Origin: Flavobacteriaceae bacterium
Lineage (GTDB): Bacteria > Bacteroidota > Bacteroidia > Flavobacteriales > Flavobacteriaceae
Length of the DNA: 10,227 bases
Direction of reading: 5' to 3'
Assembly (NCBI GenBank): GCA_013042255.1
Contig: JABDQK010000046.1
Location: forward strand, 1 to 10,227
Shown here: piece by piece, positions 1-6,760 of the stretch
How positions within the stretch are numbered: position 1 is the first letter of the stretch
Layout of the letters: each line of letters opens with the position of its first letter
Notes under the pieces: generated by a model
The model's input: only the letters and a program-made list of their open reading frames with translations
Told to the model about the DNA's origin: nothing
The model's database searches: none
Program-made: the position numbers and the translations under genes

Positions 1-41
1 ACATAGGTTTTCGAACCTTCCCGCCTTTATTCTTCAAATAT

Positions 42-49
42 TATATTTG
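42..49 (+). promoter_or_regulatory. Possible -7 promoter element for the AlkD-like gene
   Basis: The octamer TATATTTG matches the Bacteroidota -7 consensus TAnnTTTG exactly and lies 26 nt before the proposed TTG start, leaving a leader of about 20 nt. No TTG is present at the -33 distance; the nearest approximation is TTC at 18-20, with a 21-nt spacer. The match may therefore be chance in AT-rich DNA. If the box is used, the purine-rich GGGAGGAG at 49-56 would be largely upstream of the transcript start and could not act as a ribosome binding site. Confidence 0.3.
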
Positions 50-75
50 GGAGGAGAAGAAAACATCACAAGATT

Positions 76-759
76 TTGGGAGCTGCTGAAATTTCGACAT
101 TTTTAAAAACCTGGGAAGACCAATGCAATGAGAAGGGAGATCCCGATGTTGCCGAAGGTCAAAAAGCTTATATGCGAAGCCAGTTCGATTTTTACGGACT
201 GAAATCTCCGGTACGAAGGGAAATTCAGAAATCATTGTTTCAGAAACACCTCTTACCTCCCCGAAATGATATACCCACAGTAGTCACCGAGCTCTGGAAT
301 AAACCGGAAAGGGAAAATCAATACATGGCTCAGGAATTAGCAAAGAAGTGCCTGAAACCTATTGAAATTGAGGATTACGCCCTCTTCGAGTATATTATAA
401 CACATAAATCCTGGTGGGATACCGTAGATTTTATTGCTGCAAATCTTGTAGGACCGTATTTTAAAACCTTTCCCGGACAAAGAGAAAGGATCACAGGGAA
501 ATGGCTGTCTACCGATAATATGTGGTTGCAGCGCACTGTACTTCTTTTTCAATTAAAATATAAAGACTCCCTTGACACTGATTTCCTGGCTGATACCATT
601 CACCGTCTTACAGGAAGTGAGGAATTTTTTATCAACAAGGCTATTGGCTGGATCCTACGGGAATACAGCAAAACCAATCCGCAATGGGTCAGACAATTTG
701 TACAGGCTACTCCCTTACATCCGCTGAGTAAGAGGGAAGGGCTGAGACTGATCACCTAA
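76..759 (+). CDS. AlkD-type DNA alkylation repair glycosylase (HEAT-like repeats)
   Basis: A 227-residue cytoplasmic protein of the DNA alkylation repair family. AlkD members excise positively charged N3- and N7-alkylpurines from DNA using a solenoid of HEAT-like helical repeats instead of base flipping. Known key residues of Bacillus cereus AlkD (W109, D113, R148, W187) all find a counterpart at a constant offset of five: W114 and D118 in KSWWDTVD, R153 in WLQRT, and W192 in IGWILREY. This supports a catalytically competent AlkD rather than a degenerate AlkF/AlkG-type relative. Length is normal. The start is uncertain: the frame is open from position 7 but has no ATG near the N-terminus, so TTG at 76 was chosen because the protein then begins like other family members. 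The gene converges on the CPA1 antiporter with only 25 nt between stops and no recognisable terminator. Confidence 0.9.
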   Translation: MGAAEISTFLKTWEDQCNEKGDPDVAEGQKAYMRSQFDFYGLKSPVRREIQKSLFQKHLLPPRNDIPTVVTELWNKPERENQYMAQELAKKCLKPIEIEDYALFEYIITHKSWWDTVDFIAANLVGPYFKTFPGQRERITGKWLSTDNMWLQRTVLLFQLKYKDSLDTDFLADTIHRLTGSEEFFINKAIGWILREYSKTNPQWVRQFVQATPLHPLSKREGLRLIT

Positions 760-784
760 AATAAACCCGTCTTATTAGTGCTAT

Positions 785-2038
785 TTAATTGCTCGATGGC
801 GCAACCTTTTTTACCAGCCTGCCGACGGTAAGGCCCTGAACCATTATTGAAAAAACGACTACCACATAGGTGATAAGCAGGAAAAGATCCCTGTTCATGG
901 CTTCGGTAAGACCCAATGCCAGCGCGATGGAGATAGCCCCTCTGAGGCCGCCCCAGGTCATGATAATGTCTGTTCTTGGGACAAATTCGAGTTTCCTTTT
1001 AAAAAAGGTGATCGGAAGCAGTAGAGATATGTATCGACAAATTAGTACAACAGGAATCGCAATAAGCCCGGCGATAAGATAATCTGGTGTATAAGTGAGA
1101 ACCAGTATCTCCATCCCCAAAAGAACAAATAACAAGGTGTTAAGGAGGATATCAATCAATTCCCAGAACTTATCGACATAGATTATAGTGCTTTCAGACA
1201 TTGCACTTTCTCTCAAGCGATCATTCCCGATAAGTAATCCGGCTACTACCATAGCCAGAGGCGCAGATACATGAAGCTTATGAGCGATCACTGTACCTGT
1301 CATTACAGTAGCCAGGGTAATAATTACCTCTATATCATAGTCGTCAATAGTCCTCATCAGTCTGTAGGTCACCCAACCCAGCAACAAGCCCAGGACAACT
1401 CCCCCCAAAACCTCAATCCCAAACAATTCAACAACGCTCCAGGCTGAAACAGCCTCTTCAGACGGACTGGCTATTTCGAATAGCGTAAGAAATACCACCA
1501 CTCCTACCCCGTCATTGAACAGGGATTCACCAACAATTTTGGTCTCCAACTTTTTCGGCACCCCCGCCTGTTTCAGAATTCCAAGAACTGCAATTGGATC
1601 TGTAGGAGAGATCAATGCGCCAAAGAGTAAACACTGAATGTAGGGAACATTCATGCCCATCATCATCAGGATATAATACACCAAAGTCCCAACCAGGAAG
1701 GTGGAGGTAATCACCCCCAGGGTAGAAAAGCTCAGGATGGGCCACCTGTGTTTCCTCAGTTGCTCAAAATCGGTATGCATAGCCCCGGCAAAAAGGAGGA
1801 AACTCAGCATAACATCCAGCAATACCGTCTTAAAGTCGATCTGCGATAAGATATACCGTTCTGCATTGAGTAAGGTAGGATCCACATAACTCAGGGCAAA
1901 TACGGCCAGGGTAAAGATGATGGTGATAAACATCAGGCCTATGGTATTAGGCATTTTCAGAAATCTGACATTGATATAGCCGAAGACGGCTGATAAGAAA
2001 ACAAGAATAGCCGTAATTGTAAATAGATCCATCTGCAT
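785..2038 (-). CDS. CPA1-family (NhaP-type) Na+/H+ antiporter
   Basis: A 417-residue polytopic inner-membrane protein, hydrophobic throughout, with roughly 12-13 membrane segments. It exchanges cytoplasmic Na+ (or another monovalent cation) for external protons. CPA1 hallmarks are visible: SPTDPIA at 144-150 (the TDP motif of the unwound helix), GESLFNDG at 170-177 with the Asn175-Asp176 ion-binding pair typical of electroneutral CPA1 exchangers, and WGGLRGA at 362-368 with the conserved Arg366. There is no C-terminal RCK or cyclic-nucleotide domain; the protein ends just after the last membrane helix, so it is a minimal antiporter. The start is ATG at 2038, with a second ATG two codons later at 2032. 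A close promoter match ends only 4 nt before the first ATG, so the mRNA may have little or no leader. It is transcribed away from cbpA and towards the AlkD-like gene. Exact cation preference cannot be read from the sequence. Confidence 0.92.
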   Translation of the reverse strand: MQMDLFTITAILVFLSAVFGYINVRFLKMPNTIGLMFITIIFTLAVFALSYVDPTLLNAERYILSQIDFKTVLLDVMLSFLLFAGAMHTDFEQLRKHRWPILSFSTLGVITSTFLVGTLVYYILMMMGMNVPYIQCLLFGALISPTDPIAVLGILKQAGVPKKLETKIVGESLFNDGVGVVVFLTLFEIASPSEEAVSAWSVVELFGIEVLGGVVLGLLLGWVTYRLMRTIDDYDIEVIITLATVMTGTVIAHKLHVSAPLAMVVAGLLIGNDRLRESAMSESTIIYVDKFWELIDILLNTLLFVLLGMEILVLTYTPDYLIAGLIAIPVVLICRYISLLLPITFFKRKLEFVPRTDIIMTWGGLRGAISIALALGLTEAMNRDLFLLITYVVVVFSIMVQGLTVGRLVKKVAPSSN

Positions 2039-2042
2039 CTGC

Positions 2043-2072
2043 CAAATGTAATCGTCCTTCGGGATATGACAA
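2043..2072 (-). promoter_or_regulatory. Bacteroidota sigma-A-type promoter for the CPA1 antiporter
   Basis: Read on the minus strand, TTTTTG (its TTG at 2072-2070) is followed by a 19-nt spacer and TACATTTG (2050-2043). Both elements fit the Bacteroidota housekeeping promoter form (TTG or TTTG near -33, TAnnTTTG near -7) with no mismatch. Only four bases (GCAG) separate the -7 box from the antiporter ATG at 2038. The transcript should therefore begin at or within a few bases of the start codon. No other match as good was found in the intergenic regions of this window. Confidence 0.6.
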
Positions 2073-2209
2073 AAACACCTAAGGAATTTTTCCTATGTTA
2101 TAACTAAAATCACTGGTAGACAAACCCAATGATGTGAGTGGCACGAAAGGCTAAAAACTATTGACTATTGAATTTGATTATTGCCGATTAATTCCGACCT
2201 TCAGATAGT

Positions 2210-2250
2210 GTAAACATATTCATTTTAAGGTCCTATTGTAGTGTGTTTAC
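2210..2250. repeat. Inverted repeat in the divergent antiporter/cbpA gap
   Basis: GTAAACA at 2210-2216 is matched by its exact reverse complement TGTTTAC at 2244-2250. Inward pairing continues through 2220/2240 if G-U pairs are allowed, giving an 11-pair stem with a 19-nt loop as RNA. No T-run follows, so it is not a terminator. It lies 58-98 nt before the cbpA start, where a regulator site or a leader hairpin could sit, but a chance repeat in AT-rich DNA is possible. Apart from this and the antiporter promoter, the 2039-2307 gap contains no long reading frame and no clear promoter for cbpA. Confidence 0.35.
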
Positions 2251-2307
2251 CGTGAGATTAGAACAAATGTATTGTAAGCTGATAACTGAGTTTGGTTTAT
2301 TCGTATT

Positions 2308-3192
2308 ATGAATTTCATAGACTATTATAAAATACTGGGCGTATCGAAAAATGCTAGTCAGGCCGACATAAAAAAAGCCTACAGGAAATTAGCCCGTAAG
2401 TACCATCCGGACGTCAATCCCGGGGATAAGGAAGCAGAGAGGAAGTTTAAAGAAATTAACGAGGCACATGAAGTGCTGAGCAATAGTGAAAACAGGGCAA
2501 AGTACGATGAATACGGTAAAGACTGGCAACACGCTGAAGCCTTTGAAAAAGCAAAGCAGGAACAAGCCAGGTACCAGAGTAGTCAGGCTACCCATGAGTC
2601 TTTTTCAGAAGATGATTTTTCCGATTTTTTTAGTGCGATGTTTGGGGGCAAGACAGGCAGACGCAGCAGTAGTATGCAATTTCGAGGACAGGATCTCAAT
2701 GCCGAGCTGGAACTTTCGCTGGAAGATGTCTACAGAACCCATAAACGAACCCTTACGGTAAATGAGAGGAAGATTCGGCTTACCATCCCTGCCGGGGTGC
2801 GGAATGGGCAGGTGATTAAGATCAAAAACCATGGTGCCGAAGGGATCAATGGTGGCCCCAGGGGAGATCTCCACATCAGGTTTTCAATTTGGAACAATAC
2901 AAAATTCAGACGGGATGGAGACAATCTTTACACTACGGTAAAGCTCGATCTATACAAGGCCCTCTTGGGAGGTGAGATCCTGGTCAATACATTTGACGGG
3001 AAGGTAAAATTGAATGTTAAACCCGAGACTCCCAATGGAACCCAGGTAAAACTTAAAGGTAAGGGGTTTCCTGTTTACAAGAAGGAAGGTAAATACGGTG
3101 ACTTGTTTATCACTTATGAAATTCAACTCCCTGAGAATTTAAGTTCCAGGGAAAAGAATTTATTTGAAGAACTCGCTAAACTAAGATCATGA
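2308..3192 (+). CDS. cbpA: CbpA-like DnaJ family co-chaperone (J domain plus two C-terminal domains, no zinc finger)
   Basis: A 294-residue class II J-domain protein. Residues 4-68 form the J domain, with helix II ([15 protein letters not shown]), the catalytic HPD at 33-35 that stimulates DnaK ATP hydrolysis, and helix III ending in AKYDEYG. A charged and Phe-rich linker (about 70-120, including [16 protein letters not shown]) replaces a classic G/F stretch. Two beta-rich peptide-binding domains follow, about 126-195 ([22 protein letters not shown]) and 200-275 ([20 protein letters not shown]). There are no CxxCxGxG repeats, so this is not DnaJ itself. Size and architecture match E. coli CbpA (about 306 residues). 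The next gene overlaps the stop by ATGA and encodes a CbpM-like protein, which makes CbpA the best call. CbpA works with DnaK in the cytoplasm and in enterobacteria also binds curved DNA; DNA binding here is unproven. No convincing promoter was seen upstream. Confidence 0.93.
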   Translation: MNFIDYYKILGVSKNASQADIKKAYRKLARKYHPDVNPGDKEAERKFKEINEAHEVLSNSENRAKYDEYGKDWQHAEAFEKAKQEQARYQSSQATHESFSEDDFSDFFSAMFGGKTGRRSSSMQFRGQDLNAELELSLEDVYRTHKRTLTVNERKIRLTIPAGVRNGQVIKIKNHGAEGINGGPRGDLHIRFSIWNNTKFRRDGDNLYTTVKLDLYKALLGGEILVNTFDGKVKLNVKPETPNGTQVKLKGKGFPVYKKEGKYGDLFITYEIQLPENLSSREKNLFEELAKLRS

Positions 3193-3491
3193 TGAATCCA
3201 AAAGACTTTTTCCCGGTTGGCAAACTTTGTGAACTTTACGATCTCGAATATTCCTTTTTTCAGGAAATGCATGAGTTTGGCCTTATAGAATTAGAAGTAT
3301 ATAGTGATGAGCGATTTATTCATCAGGATGCCCTTTACATGTTAGAGAAAATCATTCGTATTCATCGTGATTTGCATATTAATCTGGAAGGTATCGATGT
3401 GGTCATGAACATGCTGAGACGACAGGAAATGTTAGAAGAGGAATTGCTGCAACTTAAAAATAAATTAAGGAGATATGACGATTCGGTCTAG
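3189..3491 (+). CDS. cbpM: CbpM-like chaperone modulator (MerR-like helical protein)
   Basis: A 100-residue cytoplasmic protein. In E. coli, CbpM binds the J domain of CbpA and blocks its co-chaperone and DNA-binding activity. The sequence has the family layout: an N-terminal MerR-like helix-turn-helix segment ([25 protein letters not shown], here about 10-34), an aromatic/acidic middle, then a helical part containing [19 protein letters not shown] and a C-terminal heptad-like helix (about 74-95, [20 protein letters not shown]). Length equals E. coli CbpM (about 101). The start ATG at 3189 overlaps the cbpA stop in ATGA; a second ATG directly after it (3192) is an equally possible start and costs one residue. 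The overlap implies translational coupling, which would keep inhibitor and target in proportion. Assignment rests on weak but co-linear similarity plus the gene order. Confidence 0.85.
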   Translation: MMNPKDFFPVGKLCELYDLEYSFFQEMHEFGLIELEVYSDERFIHQDALYMLEKIIRIHRDLHINLEGIDVVMNMLRRQEMLEEELLQLKNKLRRYDDSV

Positions 3492-3494
3492 TTT

Positions 3495-3521
3495 GCCTGG
3501 TGATCAACCCAGGTCCTTTTT
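3495..3521 (+). terminator. Possible weak intrinsic terminator after cbpM
   Basis: CCTGG (3496-3500) and CCAGG (3509-3513) can pair around an 8-nt loop, with a G-T pair extending the base, and TCCTTTTT follows at 3515-3521. It starts 4 nt after the cbpM stop. The stem is short and the T-run is interrupted, so termination would be partial at best. It would separate the co-chaperone pair from the antiporter unit downstream. Confidence 0.4.
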
Positions 3522-3584
3522 GTCCATCTGAAACACATATAAACCGGCTATCAAAAAGCCACTGTACCTTTTGATTTTAAAACT

Positions 3585-4775
3585 ATGGATTTGATTTTTC
3601 TCACTGGCTTTCACACTTCTATCACCCTGATATGTATCGTAGGGCTTGCCGTAGTTGTTTCTGGATTCCTGTTAAAAAAGATAAAGCAGCCCACCCTCAT
3701 AGCGTACATCCTCCTGGGGGTATTGATAGGGCAATACGGTTTCGATCTAATTGGGGATGAGACTAACATCAGATACATTGGTGAACTGGGGATCATACTT
3801 TTATTTTTCTTTATCGGGATGGAGATCGATCTGTATTCCTTTGTAGGCAACTGGCGTCTGGCCCTATTCGGGACGCTGGGACAATTCCTTCTCAGTATTG
3901 GAGCTGTTTGGGGTATTGGCTTACTTTTTGGATGGGAGACCACCCGGATTTTAGTACTGGGCTTTGTCATTGCCTTGTCTAGTTCCGCAGTCATCTTTAA
4001 GTTGCTTGAGGACAAGAATCTATTAGACAAAAAAATAGGACAGAACGTTTCCAGTATACTACTGGCCCAGGATATTGCTATCGCCCCTATCCTAATCCTT
4101 ATTTCGATTTTCGGCGGGGAGGACACCTCTACAGAATCAATTCTTTTGAAGATCATTGGCGGTATTTTGATCATTTCTACCATTATTTACATCTATGTGA
4201 AAAAAGAAATCACCTGGTTACCCTTTAGAAAGTCGATCATGAAGGACCATGAATTACAGGTGTTTCTGGCCCTGTTCTTTTGTTTTGCCGGAGCTGTAAT
4301 TGCAGGGATGTTTGGAATATCAGAAGCCCTGGGAGCATTTGTAGGCGGACTCATAATGCATGCGGGGAAGGCAACACGATGGATCCATGATGCCATTCAT
4401 TCCTTCAGGATCCTTTTTGTGGCTGTTTTCTTTATCAGTATAGGCGCACAGATTAACATAACCTTCCTGCTCGACAATCTTCTCCCGCTGGGATTGGTCC
4501 TCGTAGCTGTTTTTGGACTTAATCATGCCATAAATACTCTTATTTTAAAAATGTACAACAACTCGTGGAGGGAAGCTATTTTTGGAGGTGCAATGCTGGC
4601 ACAGATAGGGGAATTGAGTTTCCTGATATGCATAACTGCACTAAACCTTGAGATACTTACAGATTACGCATATGATTTTACGATATCCCTGATCTCACTT
4701 ACCATTGGGATTAGTCCGTTTTGGATTCTTTTGACAGAAAAGATCAGTGCAAGAAAAAAGGAAATCGCTGCCTAA
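3585..4775 (+). CDS. CPA2-family (KefB/KefC-like) monovalent cation:proton antiporter, RCK-less
   Basis: A 396-residue polytopic inner-membrane protein. CPA2 antiporters exchange K+ or Na+ for H+. Family features are GVLIGQYGF (45-53), ELGIILLFFFIGMEID (67-82), LLAQDIAIAP (159-168), EALGAFVGGLIM (247-258), FFISIGAQI (282-290) and AQIGELSFL (339-347). The central pair is Gln162-Asp163. In CPA2 the QD pair is typical of Kef-type, probably electroneutral K+/H+ exchangers, whereas electrogenic NhaA/NapA types carry DD. Full KefB/C proteins are about 600 residues, with a C-terminal Rossmann RCK (TrkA-N) domain that senses glutathione adducts. This protein stops after the membrane part with a short basic tail, like GerN-type members, so gating by that route is not expected. 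The reading frame is intact, with no sign of a lost downstream domain. The VIT-family gene follows 54 nt later on the same strand, so co-transcription is likely. Substrate is inferred only. Confidence 0.88.
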   Translation: MDLIFLTGFHTSITLICIVGLAVVVSGFLLKKIKQPTLIAYILLGVLIGQYGFDLIGDETNIRYIGELGIILLFFFIGMEIDLYSFVGNWRLALFGTLGQFLLSIGAVWGIGLLFGWETTRILVLGFVIALSSSAVIFKLLEDKNLLDKKIGQNVSSILLAQDIAIAPILILISIFGGEDTSTESILLKIIGGILIISTIIYIYVKKEITWLPFRKSIMKDHELQVFLALFFCFAGAVIAGMFGISEALGAFVGGLIMHAGKATRWIHDAIHSFRILFVAVFFISIGAQINITFLLDNLLPLGLVLVAVFGLNHAINTLILKMYNNSWREAIFGGAMLAQIGELSFLICITALNLEILTDYAYDFTISLISLTIGISPFWILLTEKISARKKEIAA

Positions 4776-4829
4776 AATGGTATTTTAAGCTCCGGAAGTG
4801 GAAGGAAGAAGCATTATTTATGCACGAAT

Positions 4830-5531
4830 ATGAATAATAATTTAAAGAAAGAGGATCATTATCTAGGTCGTAGTGGATGGCTAAGGGCATCAATCCTCGG
4901 TGCCAACGATGGAATTTTATCTACTGCAAGTCTTATTATTGGAGTGGCTGCTGCAAACGTAAGCCGAGAGCCCATTGTCCTGGCCGGTGTAGCCGGACTG
5001 GTGGCAGGTGCCCTGTCCATGGCTGCCGGGGAATACGTTTCGGTAAGTTCACAAACCGATATAGAAACCTCGGACCTTGCCAGAGAGGAAAAAGAACTCA
5101 GGGAAATGCCGCAGGAGGAATTGAAGGAACTCGCTGATATTTATGAAACAAGGGGTCTGCGCCCCGAACTGGCGATGCGTGTAGCCAAAGAAATGACTGA
5201 ACACGATGCCCTTGGCGCTCATGCAAGGGATGAACTTGGAATCAGTAGTTTAACCAGGGCCAGACCATTGCAGGCGGCATTTGCCTCTGGGGCATCTTTT
5301 ATTTTAGGCGGATTGCTTCCAGTATTTGCTTCGATACTCCTACCCTTAAAATATATGATCTACTGGCAATATGTCTTAACAACCATATTCCTTATCATCC
5401 TGGGAGCATACGCGGCAAAAGCGGGAGGATCGAGTGTTAAAAAAGCGGTGTTGCGTATCACTTTCTGGGGAACTATTGCCATGGGGGTGACGGCCTATAT
5501 TGGCCACCTATTTGGTGTATCCCTTGGCTAG
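4830..5531 (+). CDS. VIT1/CCC1 family Fe2+/Mn2+ transporter
   Basis: A 233-residue membrane protein of the vacuolar iron transporter family, which moves Fe2+ and Mn2+ out of the cytosol, usually coupled to H+. The first two helices carry the diagnostic GANDGILSTASLIIGV (24-39) and ALSMAAGEYVSVSSQTD (61-77), placing the likely transport residues Asp27, Met64 and Glu68. Residues about 80-140 are a hydrophilic, Glu-rich helical insert (REEKELREMPQEELKELAD, then EMTEHDALGAHARDELG), corresponding to the cytosolic metal-binding domain of plant VIT1. Three further hydrophobic helices follow (about 149-170, 177-196, 209-229). There is no N-terminal ferritin-like domain, so it is not an MbfA-type fusion. 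ATG at 4830 is the first ATG in frame. A purine-rich GGAAGGAAGAAG lies about 18 nt upstream, and a five-codon frame overlaps the start. It sits between the CPA2 antiporter and CorA on the same strand. Confidence 0.92.
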   Translation: MNNNLKKEDHYLGRSGWLRASILGANDGILSTASLIIGVAAANVSREPIVLAGVAGLVAGALSMAAGEYVSVSSQTDIETSDLAREEKELREMPQEELKELADIYETRGLRPELAMRVAKEMTEHDALGAHARDELGISSLTRARPLQAAFASGASFILGGLLPVFASILLPLKYMIYWQYVLTTIFLIILGAYAAKAGGSSVKKAVLRITFWGTIAMGVTAYIGHLFGVSLG

Positions 5532-5632
5532 GGAATTGTAAAGAGGCATTTTTCTTCAGGCAAATATCAAATTAGTAGCTTGTAAGAATCAAACCAAAAG
5601 AAGGTAAAACAAATAATCTCAAAAGCAACTCA

Positions 5633-6703
5633 ATGACTATGGCTCGATTTATTAAAAAAGGGAAGCAGGAAATTGGGCTCTCACCTGATGAGCTTAGGTT
5701 CAGAGGCAAAAAGAAAGCTAATGAGGTCCTGCTCCGAATTATCGATTTTGATGAAAATACTCTCGAAGAAGATGCGCTCAACCTAGTCCGCGATGTGCTT
5801 AAATACAAAGAAAAAGATACGGTCACCTGGTTGAATGTTGACGGACTGCACAATGCCGCTATTATGAAGGAGATTGCCGAGACATTTGATCTCGAAACAC
5901 TGGTTCTTGCAGAAGTTATGCATACCCAGGCAAGACCCAGAGTGATTGAATACGACAATTGTATTCTTATCAGTATCAAAATGCTGCAACAAAATGAGGA
6001 ATCACATCAGATTAGTGTAGAAAATCTCAGTATAATTTTAACGGATTCAGTCCTTATCTCATTTCAGGAAAAACGAGGTGATGTTTTTGAACCCGTGAGG
6101 GAAAGAATCAGAAAACAAAAGAAGAGGATAAGACATGGGGGAATTGATTACCTGACTTTTGCCCTGCTTGATATCGTGATCGACAATTATCTCTATGTAC
6201 TCAGTGTACTGGGGGAGAAGATAGAAACTCTGGAAGATAACCTATTGGTAAATCCCAACGAGGTGGTGATCAATGAGATCAATAATTACAAACGAGAACT
6301 GAATTTCCTGCGCAAGAGTATAAAACCTGCAAAGGAAATGATATTTGCCCTTGCCAAAATGGAATCTGAATTTATCGATGAAGCTACCTATGTACATTTT
6401 AAGGAGTTGGAGGATAATATCAGTCAGGCTAATGAGGTATCAGATAGCTACAGGGAAATCCTATCTGATCAGTTGAATATCTATCACACTACTATCAGCA
6501 GCAAACTAAACGATGTGATGAAGTTCCTCACCGTATTTTCGGTCATCTTTATACCTCTAACTTTTATTGCCGGTATATACGGAACCAATTTTGATGTCCT
6601 TCCGGAGCTTCACTATAAGTACAGTTATTTTATTATGTTGGCTGTCATGGTCGTTATTGCCTTAGGGATGCTGCTATATTTTAAGCGAAATAAATGGCTT
6701 TAA
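5633..6703 (+). CDS. corA: CorA-type magnesium/cobalt transporter with GTN in place of GMN
   Basis: A 356-residue member of the CorA metal ion transporter family, which forms pentameric channels for Mg2+ (also Co2+ or Ni2+) in the inner membrane. The N-terminal cytoplasmic alpha/beta domain (about 30-170) contains TWLNVDG (65-71), TQARPRVIEYDNCILISIKM (98-117) and LISFQEKRGDVFEPVRERI (141-159). A long helical stalk (about 180-300) leads to TM1 (about 299-316), a short loop and TM2 (about 330-350), ending in the usual basic tail KRNKWL. The selectivity-filter triplet after TM1, normally YGMNF, reads YGTNF (GTN at 317-319; codons GGA ACC AAT), while the following PELHYKY loop is normal. ZntB-type relatives also vary at the middle residue. 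Everything else argues for a working CorA-fold channel; ion specificity is less sure. ATG 5633 was used; ATG 5639 is an alternative. The 101-nt gap upstream shows no recognisable Mg2+ riboswitch or promoter. Confidence 0.9.
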   Translation: MTMARFIKKGKQEIGLSPDELRFRGKKKANEVLLRIIDFDENTLEEDALNLVRDVLKYKEKDTVTWLNVDGLHNAAIMKEIAETFDLETLVLAEVMHTQARPRVIEYDNCILISIKMLQQNEESHQISVENLSIILTDSVLISFQEKRGDVFEPVRERIRKQKKRIRHGGIDYLTFALLDIVIDNYLYVLSVLGEKIETLEDNLLVNPNEVVINEINNYKRELNFLRKSIKPAKEMIFALAKMESEFIDEATYVHFKELEDNISQANEVSDSYREILSDQLNIYHTTISSKLNDVMKFLTVFSVIFIPLTFIAGIYGTNFDVLPELHYKYSYFIMLAVMVVIALGMLLYFKRNKWL

Positions 6704-6760
6704 TATAAGAATCCGGCAGGCTAGTATTTGAGATTTTCAAAAGAATTCAAAACCAGGGTA

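Noticed and set aside
2..106. Two plus-strand frames open from the left edge (to stops at 87-89 and 104-106) that could be the C-terminus of an upstream gene overlapping the AlkD-like gene.
   Set aside because: Only about 28-34 codons each, no recognisable family, and two frames are equally open, so neither can be preferred; upstream sequence is needed.
2065..2106. Thirteen-codon ATG frame in the divergent gap.
   Set aside because: Very short, no ribosome binding signal, no overlap with a gene and no family features; expected by chance.
2287..2294. TGAGTTTG directly before cbpA as a -7 promoter box.
   Set aside because: One mismatch at a key base, and no TTG at 17-23 nt upstream; the only nearby TTG leaves a 12-nt spacer.
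3546..3560. GGCT/AGCC hairpin before the CPA2 gene as a regulatory structure.
   Set aside because: Only four pairs with a seven-nt loop; expected by chance.
3611..4183. A 190-codon minus-strand open frame inside the CPA2 antiporter.
   Set aside because: Composition (many Ile, Ser, Pro, Arg) is what antisense of a hydrophobic membrane gene gives; no domain recognised and the sense frame is a clear gene.
5532..5632. Search for a Mg2+ riboswitch (M-box) in the corA leader.
   Set aside because: The gap is about 100 nt, AT-rich, with no strong helices; far too short and unstructured for an M-box.
5572..5979. A 135-codon minus-strand open frame across the start of corA.
   Set aside because: Serine-rich, low-complexity translation antisense to a clear CorA gene; a shadow frame.
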